Shown: positions 34,452 through 44,625, counted from the first letter of the stretch. The stretch is 64,000 nt of DNA from Archangium primigenium (GCF_016904885.1 NZ_JADWYI010000001.1:4712001-4776000), one strand, 5' to 3'. The notes: generated from the letters alone by a model not told the origin. Made by a program: numbers and translations.

Positions 34452-35588
34452 ATGTCCTCGCGCTGGCGTGTCCTGCCCCTCGTCCTCCTCCTGTGCGCGG
34501 CCTGTGACGACGGGCCCAAGATGCCGGGCCCCAAGGAGCAGGCCGAGGGCTACTACATCAAGGGCAATGCCGAGTACCTCCAGGGCAACTTCGACGAGGC
34601 GCTCAAGTCCTTCGACACCATGAAGACGCTGCAGCCGGAGGATCCGCGCCTGCCCGCGGCGCTCGGCGAGGTGTACCTGTCCATGGGCCGGCTCAACGAC
34701 GCGCTCGCCCAGTTCGAGCTCGCGCTCAAGAACGATCCCAAGCGCTCCACCAACTGGAGCCGGGTGGGCTTCATCCACGCCCAGCTCGGTCACGTGGACG
34801 AGGCCCAGAGCGCCCTGCGCAAGGCCCTGGCCCTCTATCCCCGCGACTACAACGCGCTCGAGCAGCTGGCGGAGCTGCACCTCAAGCGCGGCGAGAAGGA
34901 GCCCGCGCTCAAGCACCTGCTGCTCGCCGCCGACGTCAGCCCGGACGCGCTCAAGGCCGGCCTGGTGATGCGCGCCGTGGACCTGCTCACCACCGAGGGG
35001 CGCCATGCCGAGGCGCTCCAACTGCTCACCGACGTCATCGCCAAGGGCCTGAGGGATCCGCAGCTGCTCACGGCGCAGGGGGACGAGCTGGTGCGCGCGG
35101 GGCAGTTGCCCGGCGCCGCGGCCGCCTACCGCGAGGCCGCGAGCAAGTCCCCGCGGGATCCCACCTTGTGGGAGCTGGTCGGTGAAATTTCCATGAAGCT
35201 GGACAAGCCGGGGGACGCGCAGGCCGCCTACCGCGAGTCACTGCGCGTGAAGGATCGCGCCATCATCCACGTGGCCCTGGCGCGGCTGCACCTGGGTCGC
35301 GGCGAGCGCGAGGCCGCCGAGCAGGAGTTGAACAAGGCCCTGGAGACCGTGTCCGGCTCGGACGTGCGCGAGATGACCGAGCTGGCGGAGCTGCTCGTCG
35401 CGTTCGGCCGCAAGCCCGACGCCCTGCGCATCTTCTCCAGCCTGAGCGCCGAGCCGGACCACGCCAAGGACGTGGCGCTGCAGCTGCGCACCGCCACGCT
35501 CGCCCGGGAGCTCAAGCAGGAGGGGATGGTGGCCTCGGCCTGCGAGCGCATTGCTCAGTCCGGCACGAAGCTCAAGAAGTGTCCTTGA
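34452..35588 (+). CDS. TPR repeat lipoprotein
   Basis: A 378-residue protein with a lipoprotein signal: MSSRWRVLPLVLLLCAAC, lipobox LCAAC with Cys18. The remainder is tetratricopeptide repeats from near residue 30 (EGYYIKGNAEYLQGNFDEA, then repeated A/L/Y-spaced units) to the end at CP. TPR proteins of this size scaffold envelope complexes, and periplasmic TPR lipoproteins are common in myxobacterial secretion and motility systems. It starts 21 bp after the barrel-like gene and ends 33 bp before the sensor kinase gene, forming a short co-directional cluster. Function beyond scaffolding is not inferable. Confidence 0.82.
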   Translation: MSSRWRVLPLVLLLCAACDDGPKMPGPKEQAEGYYIKGNAEYLQGNFDEALKSFDTMKTLQPEDPRLPAALGEVYLSMGRLNDALAQFELALKNDPKRSTNWSRVGFIHAQLGHVDEAQSALRKALALYPRDYNALEQLAELHLKRGEKEPALKHLLLAADVSPDALKAGLVMRAVDLLTTEGRHAEALQLLTDVIAKGLRDPQLLTAQGDELVRAGQLPGAAAAYREAASKSPRDPTLWELVGEISMKLDKPGDAQAAYRESLRVKDRAIIHVALARLHLGRGEREAAEQELNKALETVSGSDVREMTELAELLVAFGRKPDALRIFSSLSAEPDHAKDVALQLRTATLARELKQEGMVASACERIAQSGTKLKKCP

Positions 35589-35621
35589 GACCGCGAATCC
35601 CGTCGTAGCATTCCGCGTCGC

Positions 35622-36929
35622 ATGGTGTCCGATCCCTCCGACGCTCAGGCCCTGTTGGACGCACAGCGGCGCAGTTACCTCAACGGGGCGATCTGCCTCG
35701 TGTGTGGCCTGCTGTTCCACTGCCTCGTGTCGGGCGAGCTGATCGTCCCGCTGGTGCTCTCCCAGCTGGTGTTGATCGGCGCGTTCCTCGTCATGGTGCT
35801 GACCCTGGGCCGGGGCTGGCTGACGTCGACCCGGGCCGGCATCCTCGGGGGCCTGTTCGGCCTGCTGTCCGCGACGCTCTTCGTCCACTGGAGCGGCGGG
35901 CCCGCCAGTCCCTACATCCACATCTTCGGCGCCCTGCCATTCATGCTGGCCCTGTTCACGCCCGGCAGCAGCCTGCCCACGCTGGTGAGCGGCTTCACGG
36001 CGCTCGTCGCGATGATGACCGTGAGCCTGTTGGATCGCAGGCCGCTGCGCCTGGTGGTGCTCCAGGCCTTCTTTGGCCTCGCGCTGCTGACGCTGGCCTT
36101 CCTGGGCACGCGGCTCTACCAGCGCGTGATCCACGCCCAGCGGCGGGCCCACGAGGAGCGCCTGCAGGCCCTGGAGCGGCTCGCGGAGAGCGAGCGGCTG
36201 CGGGGCCGCGCCGAGCGCGAGCGCGCGGAGGTGGAGCGGCTGGTGCTGGTGGGGCAGCTCGCCGCGGGGGTCGCCCACGAGGTGAACAACCCCCTGGCCT
36301 TCGTGAAGGCCAACCTGAGCTACCTCACGCGCGAGGCGGACGACCCCGCGCGGCCCCTGGATCGCGAGGAGTTCAAGAGCCTGCTCGAGGAGACCCAGCA
36401 GGGCGTGCTGCGCATCCAGCAGATCGTCACCGACCTCAAGGACTTCTCGCGCGCCGGGCACATGGGCGAGGAGGAGCAGGGGGACCTGGCCGAGGCCCTG
36501 CGCGAGGCGGGCCGCCTGGCCTCGGTGCGGCTGGGGGACGGGACCGAGGTGGCGCTGGAGCTCGGCGCGGCGCTGCCACCGGTGCGCCTGGGCCAGCGGC
36601 ACATCGTGCAGGTGATGGTGAACCTGCTGCTCAACGCGGTGGATGCCATCGAGCAGGCCCAGCCCCCGCGTCGGCCCCTCATCCGGGTGCGCGCGTGGCG
36701 CGAGACGGACCACGTGCGCGTGCAGGTGGAGGACAACGGGCCGGGCATCCCTCCCGAGGCGCTGTCCCGGCTCTTCGAGCCCTTCTTCACCACCAAGCCC
36801 CCGGGCAAGGGCACGGGCCTGGGGCTCGCCCTGTGCCGGGAGTACGTCGGGCGGGTGGGCGGCACGCTCCACGCGGAGAACCGCGCCGAGGGCGGCGCCC
36901 GCTTCATCCTGTCGCTGCCCCTGGCTTGA
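35622..36929 (+). CDS. Membrane sensor histidine kinase
   Basis: A 435-residue kinase. The N-terminal 165 residues hold about six hydrophobic segments (for example AICLVCGLLFHCLV, LVLIGAFLVMVL and FGLALLTLAFLGTRL), a membrane-embedded sensor with no recognisable periplasmic domain. A coiled coil (AQRRAHEERLQALERLAESE) connects to HisKA with the phospho-acceptor in GVAHEVNNPLAF, then HATPase_c with LLLNAVDAIEQA, VEDNGPGIPPE and GTGLGLALCREY. The NtrB-like HEVNNPL motif places it with many myxobacterial kinases. No receiver domain or partner regulator is adjacent, so the target is unknown. The ATG at 35622 is the first good start. Confidence 0.88.
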   Translation: MVSDPSDAQALLDAQRRSYLNGAICLVCGLLFHCLVSGELIVPLVLSQLVLIGAFLVMVLTLGRGWLTSTRAGILGGLFGLLSATLFVHWSGGPASPYIHIFGALPFMLALFTPGSSLPTLVSGFTALVAMMTVSLLDRRPLRLVVLQAFFGLALLTLAFLGTRLYQRVIHAQRRAHEERLQALERLAESERLRGRAERERAEVERLVLVGQLAAGVAHEVNNPLAFVKANLSYLTREADDPARPLDREEFKSLLEETQQGVLRIQQIVTDLKDFSRAGHMGEEEQGDLAEALREAGRLASVRLGDGTEVALELGAALPPVRLGQRHIVQVMVNLLLNAVDAIEQAQPPRRPLIRVRAWRETDHVRVQVEDNGPGIPPEALSRLFEPFFTTKPPGKGTGLGLALCREYVGRVGGTLHAENRAEGGARFILSLPLA

Positions 36930-36965
36930 GATACAGGCAGACTTCCCCCTAAAAATGGAGGGGTG

Positions 36966-39900
36966 ATGCGTTGGGTCTTTGGTTGGATGTTGGTGATGAC
37001 CTTGGGCTGTGCGACGGCAATAGAGACAGGTCGCCAGTCAATGGATGCGAGGCTGCTGGAGGCTCAAGCCGCCATCAACGTGGCCACGAAACTCAAGGAA
37101 TCGGGCGGGTACTCCGCAGCCTTGGTACAAGCCGAGCATGCGCTTGCGCTCAGGAAGGAAATCCTTGGCGATGCGCATCCAGATGTCGCCAGTTGCTTGA
37201 ATCTGTTGGGTGAACTCTACCTTCGACAAGGGGACATGGCTCATGCCGAGCAAGTCCTCGTGCGCGCTCTCGCCATCCGCGAATCGGTGTTCGGGCAGGA
37301 TCATCTTGAGGTCGCTCAGTCGCTCAACCTACTTGCCTACCTGCACCAAATGCAGGGCTCGTACGAACAGGCCCAGTCCTTGTTCGAGCGAGCGCTTGCC
37401 ATCCGGGAGGCCATTCTCGGCCCAAACCACTCCGATGTTGCCCGCGCGCTCAACAATCTCGCCAATCTCTACGAAGACCAAGGAATGTACAGCCAGACAG
37501 CGATTCTTCTACAACGTGCGCTCACGATTCTGGAGACGACATCCGGAAAGAATCACCTCGACGTCGCTGTCTTGCTCAACAGCCTAGCCGCCCTGGATAT
37601 GGAACAGGGTTTCTACAACTCGGCCGAATCCCGCTTTCAGCGCTCGCTCGCCATCCGGGAGGCGGCCCTTGGTCCAAATCATCCTGATGTCGCCATTTTG
37701 CTCAGCAATCTCGCCGCCCTTTACTGGGTGCAAGGGTTGTATCATCAGGCCGAGTCCTTCCATCATCGTGCACTTGCCATTCAGGAAGTCGTCCTTGGTC
37801 CAAATCACCTTGACGTCGCGGACTCACTCAACAACATCGCCAACCTCTATTCGGATAGGGGATTGTATGGTTTGTCCGAGTCCCTCCTTCAGCGTGCACT
37901 CACCATCAGAGAGGCCGTCCTTGGTCCGAATCACCCTGATGTCGCTGACTCATTCAGCAGTATCGCCGCCCTCTACGCGGAGCAGGGACTGTACAGTAGG
38001 GCCGAGCCTCTTTTGCGGAGAGCTATCGGCATCATGGAAGCCTCCTTCGACAAAAATCATCCCCGCGTCGCCCAAGTGCTCAATTCGCTTTCCGCGCTTT
38101 ATTTAAACCAGGGGTTCTACAGCCAAGCCGAGCCACTCCTCCAGCGTGCACTTGCCATCAGGGAGGCAAGCCTTGATGCTGGCCACCACGATCTCGCCAG
38201 GACGCTTAACAATCTCGCTATCGCCTACTCGGATCAGGGCTTGTACAGCCAAGCCGAGCCTTTATTCGAGCGCGCTCTTTCCATCAGGAAGGCGGCCCTT
38301 GGCGAGGAGCATCCCGAAGTCGCCCATTCGCTCAGATGTATAGCCGATCTCTACGCGGACCAAGGGTTGTACGAACGGGCAGAGCCTCTACTCAGGCGCT
38401 CGCTCACCATACGGGAGAAGGTTCTTGGCGAGAGCCATCCCCTCGTCGTCGAATCGCTTGACTCTCTGGCACGGTTGCGTTTGGGGCAGCATCGCCTTGC
38501 CGAGGCATTGCCCCTTCTTGCTCGCTCCTTCGCCATCACCGAACAGCGCCTGCGGGTTGAAGCGCTCGACTTTTCAGAGTCGCGTCTTTCTGAGTTTTTG
38601 AAGTATGTGCGCGAGGATGAGCAGTTTTTGTATGCACTGCTGCGTGCTCACCCGGACGACGCCCGAGTGCGTCGTCTGGTCCTGGGTGCCGTGCTTCTAC
38701 GCAAAGGCCGTTCTCTCGAGGAGACCGCCAACGTCTCCCGCATCCTCAACCAGAAGTTGGGTGAGGCGGACCAGGAGGCACTCGAGCGGCTTCGAGGCTT
38801 GCGTACCCAACTGGCGGCCCTCTCGCTCGAGGGGCCTGGTGCCTCGCCTGCAGAGGCCTACCAGCTGCAGTATCAAAGCTTGATTAAGCACGGCGACATG
38901 ATCGAGGCGGACCTAGCCAGTCGTTCGGCGCCTCTGCGTGCGCTCACCGCGCTGCCTGGTCCTTGGGACATCATCGACCGGGTAGCCAGGTCGCTTTCCA
39001 AGGACAGTGCCCTGATCGAGTTCATCGACTATGAGGACAAACCCCTTTCACCCAAAGCTGGTGTCCCCACAGCGAAGCGCGCAGGTCAGTCCTATTACCT
39101 CGCTTTGGTGCTCTTTCCGGATGCGTCCACCCGTGCCGTGGCGCTGGGCCGGGCGGAGTCCCTTGATGCCGCCATCTCACGTTTTCGTGAGGCCCTGACG
39201 AGCAAGGAACTGTCCGCGCAGGTCAGGGCGCGGGAACTCCACTCGCGTGTCTTCGCTCCTTTGTTGCCTTTGCTGGGGAAGACCCGTCGTCTCGTGCTGT
39301 CTCCCGACGGTCAGTTGGGCTTGGTTCCCTTCGCCGCCCTTCACGATGGCCGGGGCTACTTGGTGGACTCGTTTGACTTCACCTACGTCACCTCCGGACG
39401 TGAGTTGTTGCCTCGTCTCCAGCAAGGCGATCCAGCCTCCTCTGTCATTGTTCTCGCCAATCCACGGTTTTCCGCTCCTACCGCCTCGGGGAAAAGCGCG
39501 GTTCCGTCCGTCGCCGCTCCGCTCCAGCACTCGCGCCTTCTCCTTTCGGAGCCTGTGGACCCAAGCCGGAATGCCTGGGAGGCACTTCCCGGCACATTGC
39601 TGGAGGCGGAAGGAATACGGCGTCTGTTGCCCCAAGCGCGGCTCTTCCTCGGCGCCGACGCCACCAAGGAGCGGCTGTTGCACTTGACCACTCCAGGCAT
39701 CCTCCACGTCGCCACGCATGGCTTCTTCCTCGGCGACTCGCCCTCCGTCCCGGGCGCTCGAGCGCTGGGGTTCATCGGCTCAAGGGACTGCCTCCCGCCG
39801 CCCCAGCAGGAGCCTCTGCTCAATTCCGGTCTCGTCTTGAGTGAGTCGCAAGCGGGGGGGACCGCGCCCGCGTGTCCCCATTCCTCCCTGGTCACTGCCC

Positions 39901-40262
39901 TGGAGTTGGCGGGGCTCGACCTGTGGGGCACTCAGCTCGTGGTGCTCTCCGCCTGTGACACCGGCCGGGGGAATGTACACTTGGGGCAGGGCATCTCCGG
40001 TTTGCGTCGCGCCCTGGTGGTGGCCGGCGCCGAGACCGTGGTCATGAGCTTGTGGAAAGTAGACGACGACGCCACGCGCCTGCTCATGGATGGCTATTAC
40101 CGCAGCCTCCTGGCGGGGCGGGGGAGGGCTTCCGCGCTGCGCGAGGCCATGCGCTCGCTTCGGAAGACCCATCCCCATCCCCATGACTGGGCCTCCTTCA
40201 TCGCCGTAGGCAGCGATGCGCCCTTGCGTGGCATCACGCCCGTGCCGTCGTTGATTCCCTGA
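36966..40262 (+). CDS. TPR-CHAT caspase-like protein (lipoprotein-type N-terminus), first of a tandem pair
   Basis: A 1098-residue protein (ATG at 36966; a GTG codon directly before it extends it by one residue). The N-terminus MRWVFGWMLVMTLGCAT has a lipobox at LGC. Then come 11 tandem 42-residue TPRs of the kinesin-light-chain type (units ending LYSQAEPLLQRALAIRE-like) and a cap. The C-terminal CHAT domain is complete: ILHVATHGFFLGD with His918 and VVLSACDTGRGN with Cys997 form the caspase-like dyad. CHAT proteases cleave specific proteins; some activate gasdermins or work with CRISPR, but neither is nearby, and the predicted signal points to the periplasm or surface. Codon use in the TPR part is visibly richer in A/T third positions than in flanking genes, including its neighbour paralog. 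A 252 bp gap follows. Confidence 0.85.
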   Translation: MRWVFGWMLVMTLGCATAIETGRQSMDARLLEAQAAINVATKLKESGGYSAALVQAEHALALRKEILGDAHPDVASCLNLLGELYLRQGDMAHAEQVLVRALAIRESVFGQDHLEVAQSLNLLAYLHQMQGSYEQAQSLFERALAIREAILGPNHSDVARALNNLANLYEDQGMYSQTAILLQRALTILETTSGKNHLDVAVLLNSLAALDMEQGFYNSAESRFQRSLAIREAALGPNHPDVAILLSNLAALYWVQGLYHQAESFHHRALAIQEVVLGPNHLDVADSLNNIANLYSDRGLYGLSESLLQRALTIREAVLGPNHPDVADSFSSIAALYAEQGLYSRAEPLLRRAIGIMEASFDKNHPRVAQVLNSLSALYLNQGFYSQAEPLLQRALAIREASLDAGHHDLARTLNNLAIAYSDQGLYSQAEPLFERALSIRKAALGEEHPEVAHSLRCIADLYADQGLYERAEPLLRRSLTIREKVLGESHPLVVESLDSLARLRLGQHRLAEALPLLARSFAITEQRLRVEALDFSESRLSEFLKYVREDEQFLYALLRAHPDDARVRRLVLGAVLLRKGRSLEETANVSRILNQKLGEADQEALERLRGLRTQLAALSLEGPGASPAEAYQLQYQSLIKHGDMIEADLASRSAPLRALTALPGPWDIIDRVARSLSKDSALIEFIDYEDKPLSPKAGVPTAKRAGQSYYLALVLFPDASTRAVALGRAESLDAAISRFREALTSKELSAQVRARELHSRVFAPLLPLLGKTRRLVLSPDGQLGLVPFAALHDGRGYLVDSFDFTYVTSGRELLPRLQQGDPASSVIVLANPRFSAPTASGKSAVPSVAAPLQHSRLLLSEPVDPSRNAWEALPGTLLEAEGIRRLLPQARLFLGADATKERLLHLTTPGILHVATHGFFLGDSPSVPGARALGFIGSRDCLPPPQQEPLLNSGLVLSESQAGGTAPACPHSSLVTALELAGLDLWGTQLVVLSACDTGRGNVHLGQGISGLRRALVVAGAETVVMSLWKVDDDATRLLMDGYYRSLLAGRGRASALREAMRSLRKTHPHPHDWASFIAVGSDAPLRGITPVPSLIP

Positions 40263-40514
40263 ATTATTCTCTCCACCGAACCTCGTGCGTCGTCAGGCGG
40301 AAGTTATGCGTCGCTCGCGCGAAATAACCTCTCCCGTCATCCTCCCGAGACGAGAAGGCCTCTCCCCCCGCCGCGTCGGACCCGCGTCCCCCGACTTCCC
40401 GGGTGGGGCTTGTTTGCTCCCCGCGCCCCCTGGTAATGCTGACCCCGCAGGTCATGTCCGCCGGGACAGGCCTTCGCATGTCTGGGTTCATTCCCGGCCG
40501 GGAGCAGTCACTTC

Positions 40515-43500
40515 ATGGGTCAGATGTTGGGTTGGATGCTGGTGGTCGTGCTCGCGAGTTCAGCGGACGGGGGCAGCGTGCCGGTGGAGCCGGACGCGGG
40601 CGTCGTCGTCGTCCTCGCGGACGCGGACGCGGGGACCGTCCTGGTGGAGCCGGGTACGGATGCGGGGATCGTCCCGGCGAGCACGGATGCCCGGCTCCAG
40701 ATGGCCCAGAAGGACTACGACACCGTCCTCAAGGCGAGGGACGCCGGGAAGTACGACGAGGCCCAGGAGCTGGCCAAGAAGGGCCTGGATCTCTGGGCGC
40801 CCGTGCTCGGCAACGCCAACCCGAAGGTCGCCGACTTCCTGGATCTGATCGGCGAGCTGTGTCGGCTCCGGGGGGACCTCGACCATGCCGAGACGTGGAT
40901 GCTCCAGGCGCAGGGCATCCGGGAGACATCCCTCGGCAAGAGCCATCCCGATCTGGCCACGTCCCTGAACAACCTCGCCGTGCTCTACAGCGCCCAGGGG
41001 TTCTATGGCCGGGCCGAGCCCTACTTCCAGCGCGCGCTCTCGCTGCGGGAGGTCTCGCTCGGCGAGAGCCATCCCGATGTGGCCACCACGCTGCACCACC
41101 TGGGCATGCTCTACAGCACGCAGGGGCTCTACAGCCGCGCCGAGCTCCTGCTGCAGCGCGCGCTCAAGTCGCGCAAGGCCCTGGGCATGAACTCTCCCGC
41201 CTTCGCCGAGTCGCTCCAGGCCCTGGCGGACCTCTATCTCGCCCAGGGGCTCTACAGCCAGGCCGAGCCGCTCTACCTGCAGGCCCTTCAGCAGCGGGAG
41301 GCCTCCCTGGGCAAGAACCATCCCCGTTATGCCGAGTCCCTCCACGCCCTGGGCCGGCTGCGTGCCGCGCAGGGGCGCTACACGGACGCCGATGCGCTGT
41401 ACGTGGAGGCGCTGAAGCTGCGGGAGGAGCTGCTGGGCAAGGGCCATCCCGACTTCGCCGATTCCCACGAGGGCCTGGCCCGGCTCCTCGGCGCCCAGGG
41501 CAAGTATGCCGATGCCGAGCCCCTCTACCAGAAGGCGCTGCCCATCCTGGAAGCCACGCTGGGCAAGAGCCATCCCCGGGTCGCCACGGTGCTGCACCAC
41601 CTGGCCATCCTCCACGGCGCCCGGGGCCTCTACAGCCAGGCCGAGCCCCTCTTCCAGCGCGCGCTCAAGCTGCGCGAGGGCTCCCTGGGCGAGACGCATC
41701 CCGACGTGGCCACCACGATGCACCACCTGGCCCAGCTCTACAGCGTCCAGGGCCTGTACGAGCGGGCCGAGCCGCCGTCCCTGCGCGCGTTCGAGCTGCG
41801 CGAGACCTTGCTGGGCAAGAGCCATCCGGACGTGGCGGAGTCCCTCAGCCAGCTGGCCAACCTGTACAGCGCCCAGGGGATGTACGAGAAGGCCGAGCCG
41901 CTCTACATGCGCGCGCTCGCCATTCGCGAGACCTCGCTGAGCGAGTGCCACCCGGACGTCGCCACGTCGCTGCACGAGCTGGCCCACCTCTACAACGCCC
42001 AGGGCATGCAGGTGATGGCCGAGCCGCTCTACACGCTCGCGCTGGAGTGTCGGCTCAAGACCCTGGGCGACAAGCACCTGCACGTCGCCACGTCGCTGCA
42101 CGAGCTGGCCAACCTCTACAGCGCCCAGGGCGTGTTCGACGAGGCCGAGCCGTACTACCTGCGCGCGCTGGAGATCCGCGAGCAGGCCCTGGGCAAGAAC
42201 CATCCCGACGTCGCGGACTCCCTGGATCAGCTCGCCCAGCTGCGCCTGGCCCAGGGGCGGCTGGGGGATGCCCTGCCGTTCTACACCCGCGCCTTCGGCA
42301 TCTCCGAGCAGCGGCTGCGCCAGGAGTCGCTCGACTTCTCCGAGTCGCGGCTGTCCGCCTTCCTGCGCGACCTGAGGGTCTCCGAGGAGCGGCTCTACGA
42401 GCTGCTGCGCGCCTACAGTGACGACGCCCAGGTGCGGCACCTGGCCCTGAGCGCCGTGCTGCTGCGCAAGGGGCGCGCCGTGGAGGAGTCGGCCCACATC
42501 TCCCGTATCCTCTCCCAGAGCCTGAGCGCGGAGGACCGGGACCTGCTGGAGAAGCTGCGCAGCCTGCGCACCCAGTTGGCCTCGCGCTCGCTCGCGGGTC
42601 CGGGCGCGCTCGACGCCAAGATCTATCAGGACCAGCTCAAGGCCCTGTCCGACGAGGGTGACAAGATCGAGCAGGAGCTCGCCAAGCGCTCGGCGACCTT
42701 GCGCGCGCGCACCGCGCTGCCGGCCGCCGCGGACATCGTCACCCGGGTGACCGAGGCCATCCCCCGGGGCAGCGCGCTGGTCGAGTACATCGTCTACGAG
42801 GACAGCTCGGCGGAGACCACCCCGAGCCCCGCCCGGGGCAAGGGCGACAAGCCCCTGGGCTACCTCGCGCTGTTGCTCTTCCCGGATGGCTCCACGCGCA
42901 TGGTGGACCTGGGGCCCGCGCGGCCCATCGATGACGCCGCCACGCGACTGCTCTACAGCCTGGCCAACCAGGGCGAGGACTCCAAGGCCCACGCCCAGAC
43001 GCTCTACCGCCTCGCCTTCGCGCCGCTGGTGCCCGAGCTGGGCGACACCCGCCGGCTGTTCGTGTCCCCCGATGGGCAGCTGGGCCTGGTGCCCTTCGCC
43101 GTGCTCCACAACGGCCAGGAGTTCCTCGTGGACTCCTTTGACTTCATCTACCTCACCTCGGGCCGGACGCTGCTGCCCCGCGAGGAGAAGCAACCCTCGC
43201 CGTTCATCTTCGTCCTGGCCGATCCCGACTTCACCGCCGCGCCCTCCTCCGCCCCGTCCAATGCCTCGCAGCTCTTCGCCGCCGACAGCGTCCTCGGGCG
43301 CTTCTTCCGCTCCGCGCGGGCCATCCTGCCCCGACAGCTGTACGCCCGGCTGACAGGGTCCCTGCTGGAGGCCCAGGCCATCCAGAAGTTGTTTCCCCAG
43401 GCCCAGCTCTTCGTCGGGACCGCGGCCACTAAGGAGAAGCTCATGCACCTGCCCACCCCGGGCATCCTGCACCTGGCCACGCACGGCTTCTTCCTGGGCG

Positions 43501-44204
43501 ACGTTCCCGAGTCCGCGCTCACACGGGGCGTGGTCGGTACGGAGTCGATGGAGGGCGGTCTTCCTCCCCCTCAACTCACTCCGCTGCTCAACTCCGGTCT
43601 CGTCCTGGCGAGCGCGCGGGCCCTGGAGCCGAAGGCCTCCGCGCCGCGGCCCGACGCCACCATGGTCACGGCGATGGAGATGGCGGGGTTGGACCTGTGG
43701 GGCACGCACCTGGTGGTGCTCTCCGCCTGCGACACCGGTCGGGGCGAGGTCCGCAAGGGCCAGGGCATCTACGGCATGCGCAGTGCCTTGATGGTGGCGG
43801 GCGCGGAGACGGTGGTGATGAGTCTGTGGAAGGTGAGCGACGAGACCACGCGCCTGCTCATGGAGGAGTACTACCGGGGCCTGTTGGCGGGCGGGGGCCG
43901 GGTCGCGGCCCTGCGCGAGGCGATGCGCTCGCTGCGCGGTCACGAGGCCTACAAGCACCCCTACCACTGGGCGCCCTTCATCGGCTTGGGGCGCGACGCA
44001 CCGCTGCAAGCCATCGTCGCCGCCGCGCAGAAGACCCCGGCGACTCCGGTGGACGAGCCGCCCCCGGAGGCCGACGAGGCGCCGCCCGAGGGAGAGGACC
44101 CGGCCGACACCCCGGCCGAGGACGCGGGCGACAAGCCGGCCGACCCCCAGCCCGAGGAGGCCGTGACCCCCGAGGAGGCCACGGCGGCGCCGGCCCCGCC
44201 GTGA
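40515..44204 (+). CDS. TPR-CHAT caspase-like protein, second of a tandem pair, with acidic proline-rich tail
   Basis: A 1229-residue paralog of the preceding protein. MGQMLGWMLVVVLASSADGG acts as an N-terminal signal, without a clear lipobox Cys, followed by an acidic spacer with repeated VEPDAG/DADAG. Twelve 42-residue TPR units run to about residue 600, then a helical region and the CHAT domain with His990 in LHLATHGFFLGD and Cys1072 in VVLSACDTGRGE, so both catalytic residues are intact. The last 55 residues are a Pro/Glu/Asp/Ala tail absent from the first copy, likely disordered. Codon use is typical of the chromosome, unlike copy one. The downstream cytochrome gene begins 40 bp later and may be on the same transcript. 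The family is clear; the substrate is unknown. Confidence 0.87.
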   Translation: MGQMLGWMLVVVLASSADGGSVPVEPDAGVVVVLADADAGTVLVEPGTDAGIVPASTDARLQMAQKDYDTVLKARDAGKYDEAQELAKKGLDLWAPVLGNANPKVADFLDLIGELCRLRGDLDHAETWMLQAQGIRETSLGKSHPDLATSLNNLAVLYSAQGFYGRAEPYFQRALSLREVSLGESHPDVATTLHHLGMLYSTQGLYSRAELLLQRALKSRKALGMNSPAFAESLQALADLYLAQGLYSQAEPLYLQALQQREASLGKNHPRYAESLHALGRLRAAQGRYTDADALYVEALKLREELLGKGHPDFADSHEGLARLLGAQGKYADAEPLYQKALPILEATLGKSHPRVATVLHHLAILHGARGLYSQAEPLFQRALKLREGSLGETHPDVATTMHHLAQLYSVQGLYERAEPPSLRAFELRETLLGKSHPDVAESLSQLANLYSAQGMYEKAEPLYMRALAIRETSLSECHPDVATSLHELAHLYNAQGMQVMAEPLYTLALECRLKTLGDKHLHVATSLHELANLYSAQGVFDEAEPYYLRALEIREQALGKNHPDVADSLDQLAQLRLAQGRLGDALPFYTRAFGISEQRLRQESLDFSESRLSAFLRDLRVSEERLYELLRAYSDDAQVRHLALSAVLLRKGRAVEESAHISRILSQSLSAEDRDLLEKLRSLRTQLASRSLAGPGALDAKIYQDQLKALSDEGDKIEQELAKRSATLRARTALPAAADIVTRVTEAIPRGSALVEYIVYEDSSAETTPSPARGKGDKPLGYLALLLFPDGSTRMVDLGPARPIDDAATRLLYSLANQGEDSKAHAQTLYRLAFAPLVPELGDTRRLFVSPDGQLGLVPFAVLHNGQEFLVDSFDFIYLTSGRTLLPREEKQPSPFIFVLADPDFTAAPSSAPSNASQLFAADSVLGRFFRSARAILPRQLYARLTGSLLEAQAIQKLFPQAQLFVGTAATKEKLMHLPTPGILHLATHGFFLGDVPESALTRGVVGTESMEGGLPPPQLTPLLNSGLVLASARALEPKASAPRPDATMVTAMEMAGLDLWGTHLVVLSACDTGRGEVRKGQGIYGMRSALMVAGAETVVMSLWKVSDETTRLLMEEYYRGLLAGGGRVAALREAMRSLRGHEAYKHPYHWAPFIGLGRDAPLQAIVAAAQKTPATPVDEPPPEADEAPPEGEDPADTPAEDAGDKPADPQPEEAVTPEEATAAPAPP

Positions 44205-44244
44205 CCCGCGACCCGTGTCAGGGAAATCGGGTAGAGGAGGGGCC

Positions 44245-44625
44245 ATGCGTACCCGAACCACGCGCGGGCCCCTGGGCCCGCTGGCCCTGCTGATGCTGCT
44301 GCCCCTGGTGGGCTGTCCGGACAAGAAGGAGCCGGCGACGACGGCCGGTGGGGCCGCCGCCGCCCAGCCCCCGCGCCCGCCCGAGGTCCTCTTCGTCGAG
44401 CTCAAGTGCCGCAACTGTCACGGCCCGGGGGCCATGTTCGCGCCCGCGCTCGTCAACGCGCGCGCCAAGCCCGACGAGACGGTCGCCATGTGGATCCTCG
44501 ATGCCCAGAAGGTCCGGCCCGGCACGGCCATGCCCAGCTTCGCGGAGCTCATGTCCACGCAGGAGGCCCTCGGCCTGGCCCGGTGGATCAAGGCGGGCAA
44601 CCCCGCGCCGACCCCGACCCCGTAG
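44245..44625 (+). CDS. Small c-type cytochrome lipoprotein
   Basis: A 126-residue protein. The ATG at 44245 follows AGAGGAGG. MRTRTTRGPLGPLALLMLLPLVGC is a lipoprotein signal with lipobox LVGC, then an Ala/Pro spacer. CRNCH is the heme c attachment site and AMPSF supplies the likely axial Met. The length and single heme are those of a monoheme cytochrome c tethered at the periplasmic face, shuttling electrons for a redox enzyme that is not present in this window. The C-terminal PAPTPTP tail is short and disordered. Confidence 0.85.
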   Translation: MRTRTTRGPLGPLALLMLLPLVGCPDKKEPATTAGGAAAAQPPRPPEVLFVELKCRNCHGPGAMFAPALVNARAKPDETVAMWILDAQKVRPGTAMPSFAELMSTQEALGLARWIKAGNPAPTPTP

